From Treponema sp. (GTDB lineage Bacteria > Spirochaetota > Spirochaetia > Treponematales > Treponemataceae): 64,000 nt of DNA. Numbering within the stretch: the stretch's first letter is position 1; the number at the start of each line of letters is the position of its first letter. The notes beneath the pieces were generated by a model. The model was not told the origin of the DNA. It saw only the letters and a program-made list of their open reading frames with translations, and ran no database searches. The stretch lies in assembly GCA_014803985.1 (NCBI GenBank), contig JAAVAO010000006.1, positions 3,469 through 67,468 of the forward strand. Direction: 5' to 3'. Positions 9,134 to 18,081 of the stretch are shown here, one piece after another. A program made the position numbers and the translations under genes.

Positions 9134-11239
9134 TTACGGTCTTTTCAGTGCAAAAATCGTGAGGTCATCTCGCTGGTCATCTTCAAGAACAGTTCTATAT
9201 ATAGTATATTCGCTTTCCGTATCATTTTCTTGAGAAGAAACAGGCGAACAATAGGTTTCGTACAAATTAAAATGATTTTTCAAAAACAAATCGATCTTTT
9301 TATCAACATAAATTCTATCAGAATCGGAAGCAGAAGCCGGCTTGTACATTCTAAAAACTTTTTCAATTGAAACCAATGCAATTATCGCATCACAGCACGA
9401 ACCTTCACAATTGCTAAAATCAAAAACGAGGTTTTCATCCCCAGCAGGATTTTCCTCTTTTTTCAAAACAAATTTCGATCGGGAAAAAACCGCCTCTATC
9501 ACCTGCCCTATACGCTCGCTCCCAAATAACTCTGTTCTTTCAACAACTCTGCAATCTTCAACAGTGTGAACAACTTTATATTTTGCATCCCTCACCAGTC
9601 GCATTGACTCTTCTATTCCGTCCGTATACAAAAATAATATGTCTCCATGTTCAAGCGTCACTTCCTCTTGAACAAAACCCCCGCTTCTATTTACCAAAGA
9701 CGATGAAAACGGACCTGCCGCCGGAGACTCCTTTAAAAACAACGTTTGCATACAAGATTTCTTTGCACGGTAGATATGTATAATATTATCTCCAGCATTA
9801 CACATATATGCCTTGCCGCTTTTAGAGTCATACAAAATTAAAATAATTGTGGCAAATTTTCCATGTAAAGGAAGGGACTCCAAAAAATCATTTATCTGAT
9901 AAACAAGCCTCGTTATATTTTTACCGCCACCGTGAGCCGACCACCCATCAAAGAATGCATTAAACAAAGTGGCAACAACTGTCATTATAAGACCAGCAGC
10001 TGTTCCATGACCAGAAGCATCAGACTTTATAAATGCATACCACCTTTCATTCAATTTTTTATAGTCAAAGTAATCGCCTGAAACACCAGATGCCCCCTCG
10101 TAATAACCAAACGTAATTATATTTTTGTCAGAATAAGAGGCAGTCGTTTTTTGCTCAAGCCCGTTTTTTGTTTCATTGAGTGGCAAGAACGCCTTTTGAA
10201 CAATCTTTCCATCATTCATCAACTTTTCCGCAAGAGCATCGGAAGCCAGCTCCTCTTTCAATTGGTTCATAGCGTCCCCAAGTCGTCCCAACTCATCGTT
10301 TCTATTGATTTTAATATTTTTTCGTTCTCCTGAAAGCGTTTCCTTGTGTTTTTCTGTGGCAATGTGGAGTGCAAACGACTCAAGCAATCGTATTGGCCGA
10401 ACAATATACCTCGCAATCATAAAAAAGCCAAACGCGCAGACTAAAAAAATCAGTGATGCAACTATAATTATAACAGTCATAAACTGCTCAAGAGATTCGT
10501 CAACAGAAGAAATGAGAGAAGAAGTGTCCACCCCCACAAGGACAAGACCATGCACAAAATCCGATGAATGGGGAACATAAAATACTATCGGACGATAAAA
10601 CAAATATGACGTATTTATTGCATGCAAGGCATTAAAAGCAAGCGAAGGAATGCATTGTTTGTCCACAAATTCATCCAACGCTCTATTCAATTTTAAGACA
10701 ACATCATCGTCTTCTATTTTAGAATGTGCGAAAGAATACTGTTCTTTAAGAAACAGAGAAACATCTTCATTCACGCTGCGGCACAATTCATCAAATTGAA
10801 TAAATTGCTCAGAAACAAGACAAGAAACGCCGGGAATAAATTCCTGTGTGTCGATTTTTTGTAAAATAGATTCATCGTTTGTTGTCCACACATGCAAATA
10901 AGAGCGAGCAGAAGACCGATTAGAAAAATCTTGATAAAAGTCATCGTCAATACAAAAACCTGTTACCGTTGTAAATTGTACTTCGGGCATATTTGAAATT
11001 TTGTTTGCCAAGAGGCTTAATTCCATTGTATTTCCCGTCGGCATATACATTTCCGCCCCGACTGATATAGTTGAAAGGAGCATATCTATTCGTGATTGCA
11101 ATTCAAAAGTCAATGTCTTTTCTATTGAATGGATTCTATAGCGTGCAAAAGGAATTAAAATGCCAAGCGTGAATAAAGCAATCAATGTAAAAATACAAGC
11201 GACTATTTCATAAATTAGGCTGCCTTTTACTTTTCGCAC
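9134..11239 (-). CDS. Membrane sensor with HAMP and SpoIIE/PP2C-like serine phosphatase domain
   Basis: Two TM segments, HAMP (IARYIVRPIRLLESF), SpoIIE core (SGVSGDYFDY, DASGHGTAAGLIM, LFLYTDGIEES). The ORF-track start overlaps a tRNA, so a downstream GTG at 11239 is preferred; exact start uncertain. Confidence 0.85.
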   Translation of the reverse strand: MRKVKGSLIYEIVACIFTLIALFTLGILIPFARYRIHSIEKTLTFELQSRIDMLLSTISVGAEMYMPTGNTMELSLLANKISNMPEVQFTTVTGFCIDDDFYQDFSNRSSARSYLHVWTTNDESILQKIDTQEFIPGVSCLVSEQFIQFDELCRSVNEDVSLFLKEQYSFAHSKIEDDDVVLKLNRALDEFVDKQCIPSLAFNALHAINTSYLFYRPIVFYVPHSSDFVHGLVLVGVDTSSLISSVDESLEQFMTVIIIVASLIFLVCAFGFFMIARYIVRPIRLLESFALHIATEKHKETLSGERKNIKINRNDELGRLGDAMNQLKEELASDALAEKLMNDGKIVQKAFLPLNETKNGLEQKTTASYSDKNIITFGYYEGASGVSGDYFDYKKLNERWYAFIKSDASGHGTAAGLIMTVVATLFNAFFDGWSAHGGGKNITRLVYQINDFLESLPLHGKFATIILILYDSKSGKAYMCNAGDNIIHIYRAKKSCMQTLFLKESPAAGPFSSSLVNRSGGFVQEEVTLEHGDILFLYTDGIEESMRLVRDAKYKVVHTVEDCRVVERTELFGSERIGQVIEAVFSRSKFVLKKEENPAGDENLVFDFSNCEGSCCDAIIALVSIEKVFRMYKPASASDSDRIYVDKKIDLFLKNHFNLYETYCSPVSSQENDTESEYTIYRTVLEDDQRDDLTIFALKRP

Positions 11240-11281
11240 ATGTACCTTGACCTTTAGATTTTGTTCGTATTTCCAAGAATT

Positions 11282-11354
11282 TCGGGCAAACAGGATTTGA
11301 ACCTGCGACCTCAACGTCCCGAACGTCGCGCGCTACCAACTGCGCTATTGCCCG
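11282..11354 (-). tRNA. tRNA-Pro(CGG)
   Basis: Minus strand cgggcaatagcgcagttggtagcgcgcgacgttcgggacgttgaggtcgcaggttcaaatcctgtttgcccg; acceptor CGGGCAA/TTGCCCG, anticodon loop TTCGGGA. Confidence 0.9.
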
Positions 11355-11356
11355 TA

Positions 11357-11385
11357 AAAAAAACAGCCTTCCACAGGGAAGGCTT
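11357..11385 (-). terminator. Intrinsic terminator-like hairpin between the two tRNA genes
   Basis: Minus strand GCCTTCC CTGT GGAAGGC TGTTTTTTT. Confidence 0.7.
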
Positions 11386-11386
11386 G

Positions 11387-11460
11387 CGCGAGTGACGGGG
11401 CTCGAACCCGTGATCTCCGGCGTGACAGGCCAGCGCGATAACCAGCTTCGCTACACCCGC
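11387..11460 (-). tRNA. tRNA-Asp(GTC)
   Basis: Minus strand gcgggtgtagcgaagctggttatcgcgctggcctgtcacgccggagatcacgggttcgagccccgtcactcgc; anticodon loop CTGTCAC. Confidence 0.9.
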
Positions 11461-11866
11461 AATGTTGTTATACTATAGCAAACAATTAAAAAAAAATCAA
11501 TAGGATTGCGCTATCTGTCGTGATTTTTTTTCAAAAAAAATCATTGTGTATCGTTTTTTTCTTTTTTGCTTTTATAGTATTCAAGCGGTTTGTTACCTGC
11601 GCTTGCTCCCTCGCAATACAAATTTGCATGCAAAACGAGCGCATGAAGTCGAGGACAATCCACAGAGCAGTTTTGCATAAGCCTTGAGCATTGCGAAAAA
11701 GCAAAACAGGACAAGAGCGGTTTGCCCCGCAACCAAAAGACGAGGAATAAAACGTAGAAGAGCAATATATCTTCCGCCTCTTTACCAGCAACCTACAAAA
11801 TAGTAAAATTTATTGCAAAAATAGTTGACTGAATGAAAACTGTATTTTATAGTTTTAAAGAGGAGT

Positions 11867-12284
11867 TATGATAAAAGCACCGCACAAATGGCGCGATACT
11901 TTTATCATGACAAGTTTCCGTTGGAAACTTGCATATCAAATGCCACTTCTCATTTCATTACGAAGCGGCATAAAAAAGGTGAAAAACAGCAACTGAAATA
12001 GCATTGCTGTTTTTAATAGCGAGTTTTTTTTCAAAAACTCGCTTATCGTACTGCGATTTTCGCTTCGCTACAAAATCGCTTTTTCAGCAATTCCCGAATT
12101 TGACAATTCGCTCATTGCTGAAAATTAAGGAAGGTTTAAAAACAGCAACTGAAATGGCGTTGCTGTTTTTAATGGCGAGTTTTTTCAAAACTCGCTTATC
12201 AACTGCGATTTCTCACTTCGTTACGAAATCGCTTTTTCAGCAATGAAAAAAGTTGACATTTTTTTCATTGCTGAAAAGTAAGGA
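11867..12284. repeat. Nested/serial hairpin array upstream of the acidic ORF; contains a tandemly duplicated module
   Basis: TGATAAAAG..CTTTTATCA, CAAGTTTCC-gtt-GGAAACTTG, GCGAGTTTTT..AAAAACTCGC, CGATTTTcgcttcgctacAAAATCG, CAGCAAT..ATTGCTG; second module copy at about 12137-12284. Confidence 0.65.
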
Positions 12285-12290
12285 AGGATT

Positions 12291-12569
12291 ATGGCAATTG
12301 AAAAAGACGCTTTAGATTCATATTCGTTTGATGATGAATATGACGAAGAATTCAATGATGACGAGTCTGACGAAGACATTGATGATTATGACGAGGATTC
12401 TCAATCGTATGAAGAGGCATTTGAAAATGATTATGACATTGATGATGCCTACGATGATTTTGAAGCGGAAGATGGCTATGACAACTCAAGCTATTACAAT
12501 GGCGAAGACGATCTAGAAAACCCAGACGATGCATTCTTTGATGAAGATGACGAGGAAGAGGATTTATAA
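12291..12569 (+). CDS. Extremely acidic (Asp/Glu-rich) small protein
   Basis: 92 aa ORF, ATG after aaggaaggatt RBS, composition dominated by D/E with almost no basic residues. Confidence 0.65.
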   Translation: MAIEKDALDSYSFDDEYDEEFNDDESDEDIDDYDEDSQSYEEAFENDYDIDDAYDDFEAEDGYDNSSYYNGEDDLENPDDAFFDEDDEEEDL

Positions 12570-12590
12570 TAGCAAGATTCCTTTATTCTG

Positions 12591-12950
12591 CTATTCTTCC
12601 TTGTGGAAGTCAAGAATTTTTCCTGCATGCCACAGTTTTTCAAGGTCATAAAAATTTCTTGCGCTTTCAGACATCAAGTGAACTACAACAGGTCCAATGT
12701 CTATTAAATTCCAGTCATCTCCATCGGGCGACTTTCTATTCGTTTTGTGAAATTCAAGGTCGGCATCCTTTATATAATCCTTTATTTGTTTGTAAAGACC
12801 TTGCCAATGCGCAGAACTTGTTATAGTTGCAATCACAAAATAATCAGTCCAACTGTTCAACTCGGAAACATCAATTAAAACAACATTCCGTCCTTTTCCA
12901 TCTTCCATAAGCCTTGCAATATCAATGGCTTTCTCTTCAATAGTTTTCAT
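12591..12950 (-). CDS. rsfS: Ribosome silencing factor RsfS (Iojap)
   Basis: NSWTDYFVIATITSSAHWQGLYKQI and DWNLIDIGPVVVHLM motifs. Confidence 0.92.
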   Translation of the reverse strand: MKTIEEKAIDIARLMEDGKGRNVVLIDVSELNSWTDYFVIATITSSAHWQGLYKQIKDYIKDADLEFHKTNRKSPDGDDWNLIDIGPVVVHLMSESARNFYDLEKLWHAGKILDFHKEE

Positions 12951-13040
12951 ATCATTCCTCCATACTTTTTTACATTCCGCAAACTCTCATAAAAACTGGC
13001 AACGCTTAATTAGTCGTCAATTTTTATCATTCGCCCTATT

Positions 13041-14273
13041 TTAATTATTTCGAGATGGACGAACATATCGTCCGTCAAAATCCTTGCCTAAAATAATCGT
13101 AAAGTCAACGCTTGCGGCATTCGTTCCAGTCGCATTCAAATTAACTTCCTCCTCAACGATATTTGTGCAATGTATAAAACTTCCAACCATATCCGCCATT
13201 TCCTTGTTACCAATATGATCAATTATAACGGTTTTTTCATAGTCATTAGAATCTGCATTTGTCGCACTCAAAACATCATAACTTGCATTTTGAAATAAAA
13301 TCGCCGTATTATGCGCAAGTCCCTGCACAGTCGTACCATTCTTTATGTCAAGAACATAAATTCGACTCGCCAATGTCCCGCTATTTGAAATCAAAATACT
13401 TGTACTTTGTCTAACCGCTTCCTTTATAAATTCCCCGTTGTTGAGCGGAAAAAGCAACGTTTGATTGTCAACGATCCTATTTCTCCCTGTAACAGTTTGA
13501 CACGCAATTGATTCCGAATCCATATCAGCAATAAGGGAAAGAAGCTGCATATCATCTTGAGACTGTTTTAAATTCACATCAAAAAATCGTTTGTATTCAT
13601 TAAAAAATGCCGTCTTTCCAAAAACAGAGGATTTTTTTTCATGCAAGGAAGTAAAAAATGAAGTTACAACGTTTTGATAGCGTTCTTGCACATCTTCTTC
13701 ATCCTCATCTTCAAGTCGATATTGCAAGTAAACTGAAATTTTATCACCATCAAGGGTTACCACTCCAGACGGCAAAAGCCATCTCTCTCCATTTTCCCCT
13801 TCAATGTCAATCGGGAACGGAACAAAAACTCTCAATCCGCCAAGCATATCCACAACGCGTGTAAAATCCTCAAAACGAATTACGAGTGAAAAAGGTATGC
13901 TCGTTCCCAAGAGATTTGCAACTTCCTCACGGTACGTATCAATCCCCTTTTCCTTATAGACATCATCTATACGGGCCGTGCGTTTAAGGCTTTGATAAAT
14001 TGCGCCCGTATTTCCTGGAATATTCACAGAAGAGGCTTTTTTTGAAACTGGATAATAAATCAAGACATTTGAAAACAACGCCTGTCTTTCATTATCAGAG
14101 CCATTATCAACAACAAAAAGAAGCCTGATAACTTTGTCATCTGAGATTTTTTCAGCAACAACATCAGAACGCATTGAAATCACCACAACGACAACAACCG
14201 CCGCCATTATCAAAAAAATAAGGGCTAAAAATAAAAACCCTTTTTGCTCATCGTTAATCTTTCGTTCCTTCAT
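13041..14273 (-). CDS. LytR-CpsA-Psr family protein with LytR C-terminal domain
   Basis: TM anchor; FEDFTRVVDMLGGLRVFVPFPI pattern; located between yqeK and rsfS. Confidence 0.8.
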   Translation of the reverse strand: MKERKINDEQKGFLFLALIFLIMAAVVVVVVISMRSDVVAEKISDDKVIRLLFVVDNGSDNERQALFSNVLIYYPVSKKASSVNIPGNTGAIYQSLKRTARIDDVYKEKGIDTYREEVANLLGTSIPFSLVIRFEDFTRVVDMLGGLRVFVPFPIDIEGENGERWLLPSGVVTLDGDKISVYLQYRLEDEDEEDVQERYQNVVTSFFTSLHEKKSSVFGKTAFFNEYKRFFDVNLKQSQDDMQLLSLIADMDSESIACQTVTGRNRIVDNQTLLFPLNNGEFIKEAVRQSTSILISNSGTLASRIYVLDIKNGTTVQGLAHNTAILFQNASYDVLSATNADSNDYEKTVIIDHIGNKEMADMVGSFIHCTNIVEEEVNLNATGTNAASVDFTIILGKDFDGRYVRPSRNN

Positions 14274-14877
14274 TTTTGTCCCCAGAGATTTCCACCCCAT
14301 CAAGAGATTTTAAAAACTCCTCTGATTCATACGCTGTCTTTCTGCCCTTCCTGTGAAGATATGCAATATTTTCCTGTAGAACAGTTTTTACAAGAGCGTC
14401 AAGCGGCAGACGATACAGTTTTTTCAAATATGGTTTTGTAATATGCTCACGACCAGGCTCAATTTTATCCGCAGCATACAGCACTTTTGCAAGCGCGCAC
14501 ATTCCCTTTTTTCCTAAAGTGTGGTTTGCAACCGCCTCAATCACATCCTTGTCGTGAAAATCAAATTTCTCTTCAAGAAGAACGGCAGCCGCCCTGCCGT
14601 GAAGAAGCAACGGATTTTCATTTTCAATTTCCGAAACACCCTTTTTGTCTCTTTTCACAAGACAAATCAAGTCCTCCTTGACCATTCCCTTGCACATATC
14701 ATGGCTTAATCCCGCAAAAAAACCTTTGTCCTTGTCAAGTCCATAAAGGGAGCAAAGCGTTCTGCACATCTTTGCAGTGCGCATTGAATGTTCATATCTT
14801 TTTTTTGATACAGAAGAACGAACATATTTTTTCACCTTTTTGATAGGAATTTTCCCTTTTTCATCAACATCGTTCAT
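14254..14877 (-). CDS. yqeK: HD-domain bis(5'-nucleosyl)-tetraphosphatase YqeK
   Basis: RYEHSMRTAKMC..AGLSHDMCKGM..NHTLGKKGMC; adjacent to nadD. Confidence 0.88.
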   Translation of the reverse strand: MNDVDEKGKIPIKKVKKYVRSSVSKKRYEHSMRTAKMCRTLCSLYGLDKDKGFFAGLSHDMCKGMVKEDLICLVKRDKKGVSEIENENPLLLHGRAAAVLLEEKFDFHDKDVIEAVANHTLGKKGMCALAKVLYAADKIEPGREHITKPYLKKLYRLPLDALVKTVLQENIAYLHRKGRKTAYESEEFLKSLDGVEISGDKNEGTKD

Positions 14878-14879
14878 TA

Positions 14880-15557
14880 TTATTCGCTTTTCACCCCGTA
14901 AAGATTATGACTTATAATATACTGAAAAACAACCTCTGGCACAAGGTAACGAAACGCCTTTCCATTTGCCATGCGACTTCGTATCTCCGTTGATGAAACA
15001 GGCAGAACAGGATTTTCAAGCATTATATGAGGGTATTTAAAATCCTTTTCAAAGTCATCCCCCACAAATTCATTTGTATAGCCACGAAGCGCTTTGTTTT
15101 CAAACAGCGAAACATCGACTCCGTTATTATCAGGATGACGGCGAGCCGTTATCAAATCCGCAAGACGCGCAATATCTTCAGCCTTGTGCCACTTGTGAAA
15201 TTGAGCGGCGGTTTCCTGCCCCATAATAAAAGCGGGTTTTCCTTCCAAAGAATCGCCGTATTTTTTTATAATATACAGAAGCGTGTCATACGTATACGAC
15301 GTACCCATTCTTTCAATCTCGCATGCCTCCGCTTCAAAATAGCACCTGCCGTCAACACCTGCACTTTTGCAAAACGCATCAACCATTGCAAAACGCTCTT
15401 CCGCACTCACAAGAGCATTCATCTCCTTATGCGGAGCGATAAAAAGCGGCACAAACAACACCTTGTCATAGTGAAGTTCGCGCACAACGGTTTCTGCAAG
15501 CATACAGTGTCCAATATGCAAGGGGTTAAAAGATCCACCAAGAATAGCGACTTTCAT
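14880..15557 (-). CDS. nadD: Nicotinate-nucleotide adenylyltransferase
   Basis: LGGSFNPLHIGHCMLAE and SSTEIRSRMANGKAFRYLVPEVV. Confidence 0.93.
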   Translation of the reverse strand: MKVAILGGSFNPLHIGHCMLAETVVRELHYDKVLFVPLFIAPHKEMNALVSAEERFAMVDAFCKSAGVDGRCYFEAEACEIERMGTSYTYDTLLYIIKKYGDSLEGKPAFIMGQETAAQFHKWHKAEDIARLADLITARRHPDNNGVDVSLFENKALRGYTNEFVGDDFEKDFKYPHIMLENPVLPVSSTEIRSRMANGKAFRYLVPEVVFQYIISHNLYGVKSE

Positions 15558-16663
15558 TTTTCACTTCCTGGATACTGCACTTCCATATCTTCATCAACAG
15601 AACGAGTCGCTAAAAATTCATTGCGGGAAATTTCAGCCTGCAAAGAACTTCTATTTTCAAGTTGATTTACAAGGGTAATGATAGCGTTTCTTGCTCCGTT
15701 CATTCCCATATTATTTTGAATAGAAATAGGTATAACCTTTGTTTCAGGCTCAATTTTATGTATCGCCTCCACTATTTCAACGGCATTTCGCTCCGCGCCC
15801 TCAATGTCGATTTTATTGCACAAAACAATCCGCGGCTTTTCCATAAGATTTTCAGAATAGTTTTTCAATTCGGAACAGAGTGTTTTATAGGCAGTCAAGT
15901 AATTTTCATCGCTAGCATCGATCATAAAAATCAGGCATGAAGTCCTTGAAATATGCTTTAAAAAATCAAAACCCAACCCCACGCCCTCTGACGCCCCCTC
16001 AATGATTCCAGGAATGTCTGCAATTATTATATCCTCATCATCGTCAACACGAAGAACACCGAGATTTGGAATTTTTGTTGTAAATGGATACGGGGCAACT
16101 TTTGGCCGCGCATTTGTAAAAGCAGTAAGAAGAGAAGACTTCCCTGCATTAGGAAAACCAACAAGCCCCACATCTGCCATAATGCTCATTTCAAGACGGA
16201 GCTTTCTCATTTCGCCAGGAGTTCCGCTGTGAGCGTATCGAGGGGCTTGATTTGTAGATGACTTAAAATGAACGTTGCCCCAGCCTCCTTTCCCGCCTTC
16301 TAAAAACAAAAATTGCTCATTGTCATTTTCAAATGTAAATTCGTGGAGCAATTCATTAGTTTCATAGTCATATATAGCAGTTCCAGGCGGAACAGAAATC
16401 ACCACATCCTCTCCGTCTTTGCCAAATTTATTCCAACCTGAACCATCTCCACCGTTTCGAGCCTTGTAAATTCTGTGATGACGCAGCTTTGAAAGGGTGC
16501 GCATATTTTTCTTCAGGCAAAAAATCACATCTCCTCCACGCCCGCCATCTCCGCCGTTTGGACCTCCGTGCGGAATATATTTTTCCCGTCGAAACGAAAC
16601 GCATCCATTTCCGCCCTTTCCAGAATAAACTTCTATCACCGCCTCATCAGCAAAATGAATCAT
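15554..16663 (-). CDS. obg: GTPase Obg/CgtA
   Basis: MIHFADEAVIEVYSGKGGNGCVSFRREKYIPHGGPNGGDGGRGG; GFPNAGKSSLL. Confidence 0.95.
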   Translation of the reverse strand: MIHFADEAVIEVYSGKGGNGCVSFRREKYIPHGGPNGGDGGRGGDVIFCLKKNMRTLSKLRHHRIYKARNGGDGSGWNKFGKDGEDVVISVPPGTAIYDYETNELLHEFTFENDNEQFLFLEGGKGGWGNVHFKSSTNQAPRYAHSGTPGEMRKLRLEMSIMADVGLVGFPNAGKSSLLTAFTNARPKVAPYPFTTKIPNLGVLRVDDDEDIIIADIPGIIEGASEGVGLGFDFLKHISRTSCLIFMIDASDENYLTAYKTLCSELKNYSENLMEKPRIVLCNKIDIEGAERNAVEIVEAIHKIEPETKVIPISIQNNMGMNGARNAIITLVNQLENRSSLQAEISRNEFLATRSVDEDMEVQYPGSEK

Positions 16664-16744
16664 AAATAATCCTCTCATCACAAAAAAAATACCCGGCGGA
16701 AAATCCAAACCGGGCATCAGACGCAAAGTCTTGCGCTAAAATCC

Positions 16745-17002
16745 TTACGCATTTGCAGTTGTAACAGAAACATACTTTCTGTTTTTTCTCTCGTGGAATA
16801 AAACATTTCCATCTGCAGTTGCATACAAAGTATCATCGCCGCCGCGCTTAACATTATCGCCAGGGAAGAATTTTGTTCCTCGCTGTCTAACAATGATAGA
16901 ACCCGCCTTTACAACTTCTCCGCCATATTTTTTCACGCCCAAGCGTTTTGCGTTTGAATCACGACCGTTTTTCGCGCCGCTTCCACCTCTTGATCTTCCC
17001 AT
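16745..17002 (-). CDS. rpmA: 50S ribosomal protein L27
   Basis: [42 protein letters not shown]. Confidence 0.97.
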   Translation of the reverse strand: MGRSRGGSGAKNGRDSNAKRLGVKKYGGEVVKAGSIIVRQRGTKFFPGDNVKRGGDDTLYATADGNVLFHERKNRKYVSVTTANA

Positions 17003-17083
17003 AGTATTCTCCTATAAAGCCAAAAAAGTTTTAGACTAGTAAATCTTTATCAATGACAAGTGCGTCTCTCCGCAACCATCATC

Positions 17084-17422
17084 TCAAACTTGTTCTTTTA
17101 AGAACGTACCATTGCGCGGATATTCCTTGAACAAGGATTCAAATCCCTCTTCCAAAAAATCCGCTGCAAAGATAAGCTTTTGTTCCAACTCCACTTTGGA
17201 GTCAATACTCTTTATACGAAAAGCCAAAACACCCCGCTCTGAAGTGTTTGACTCAATTTCAATGCCAGCAGTTTTTTCAAGAAGTGCAAGCGTTGTCCTC
17301 AACAAAATTGTTGCTGCACTACAAACTATATCACTTCCCCTTGCGGCATAGTCAGCGTGTCCTTGAGCGAAACACTCAAACAACGCACCGTTTCTTTTGC
17401 GCTTTAAAAGCACAGAAATCAT
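17084..17422 (-). CDS. prp: Ribosomal-processing cysteine protease Prp
   Basis: GHADYAARGSDIVCSAATIL, between rplU and rpmA. Confidence 0.9.
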   Translation of the reverse strand: MISVLLKRKRNGALFECFAQGHADYAARGSDIVCSAATILLRTTLALLEKTAGIEIESNTSERGVLAFRIKSIDSKVELEQKLIFAADFLEEGFESLFKEYPRNGTFLKEQV

Positions 17423-17430
17423 ATAAAAAA

Positions 17431-17745
17431 CTACGCAGTAACAATGTCTTCCACTCGAACATGCGTGTAATGCTGCCTATGTCCGTGAAGACGATGATAA
17501 TCTTTCTTTGACTTATACTTAAAAACAAGAATCTTTTTATCCCTGAAAGAATCTTCAACTACAATCTGAACTTTTGCGCCCTTAACATAAGGAGTGCCAA
17601 GCGACACTTTTTCTCCATCGCTAACAAGAAGAACTGTATCAACATCAATCTTTGAGCCTTTTTCAGCATCGATTTTGTCAACAGTAAGAAGCGCGCCTTT
17701 TTCAGCCTTATACTGTTTGCCTTTATACTCAACAAGTGCGTACAT
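17431..17745 (-). CDS. rplU: 50S ribosomal protein L21
   Basis: MYALVEYKGKQYKAEKG...KYKSKKDYHRLHGHRQHYTHVRVEDI. Confidence 0.96.
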   Translation of the reverse strand: MYALVEYKGKQYKAEKGALLTVDKIDAEKGSKIDVDTVLLVSDGEKVSLGTPYVKGAKVQIVVEDSFRDKKILVFKYKSKKDYHRLHGHRQHYTHVRVEDIVTA

Positions 17746-17932
17746 ATAAACACCTCAACTAAAAAATTACACAAGTCGCCGCAACATTGCAAAAACACAC
17801 TGCGACACTTTTAGCATTATTTGTAGAATGAATAATAACAGAAATCACCATTGCAAGTCAATAGCAACAAAGAAGAATTTATTCGCAGGGCTTTATTTTG
17901 ACTTTGAAAACACATTTTTGTAAATCAAAAGA

Positions 17933-18070
17933 CAAGGGGTTACAACCCACGAGCTGGTTTTGGCAGTGGATTGTAACACTACTAAAGGCGATTCTCACTG
18001 TCGGTAGGGAAACCTGCGAGTTCTGCCTTGCAAAACTCGCAGACTAGCATCTTGCACTGACAAAATGCCT
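17933..18070. repeat. Intergenic hairpin cluster (nested-hairpin family)
   Basis: GCGAGTT ctgccttgc AAAACTCGC; GTTACAAcc..ggATTGTAAC; outer AAAGGC..GCCTTT. Confidence 0.45.
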
Positions 18071-18081
18071 TTGCAAATTCC

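Noticed and set aside
11283-11314. Upstream start of the SpoIIE phosphatase at 11314
   Set aside because: It would put the first ~11 codons inside the tRNA-Pro gene; a downstream start is more plausible.
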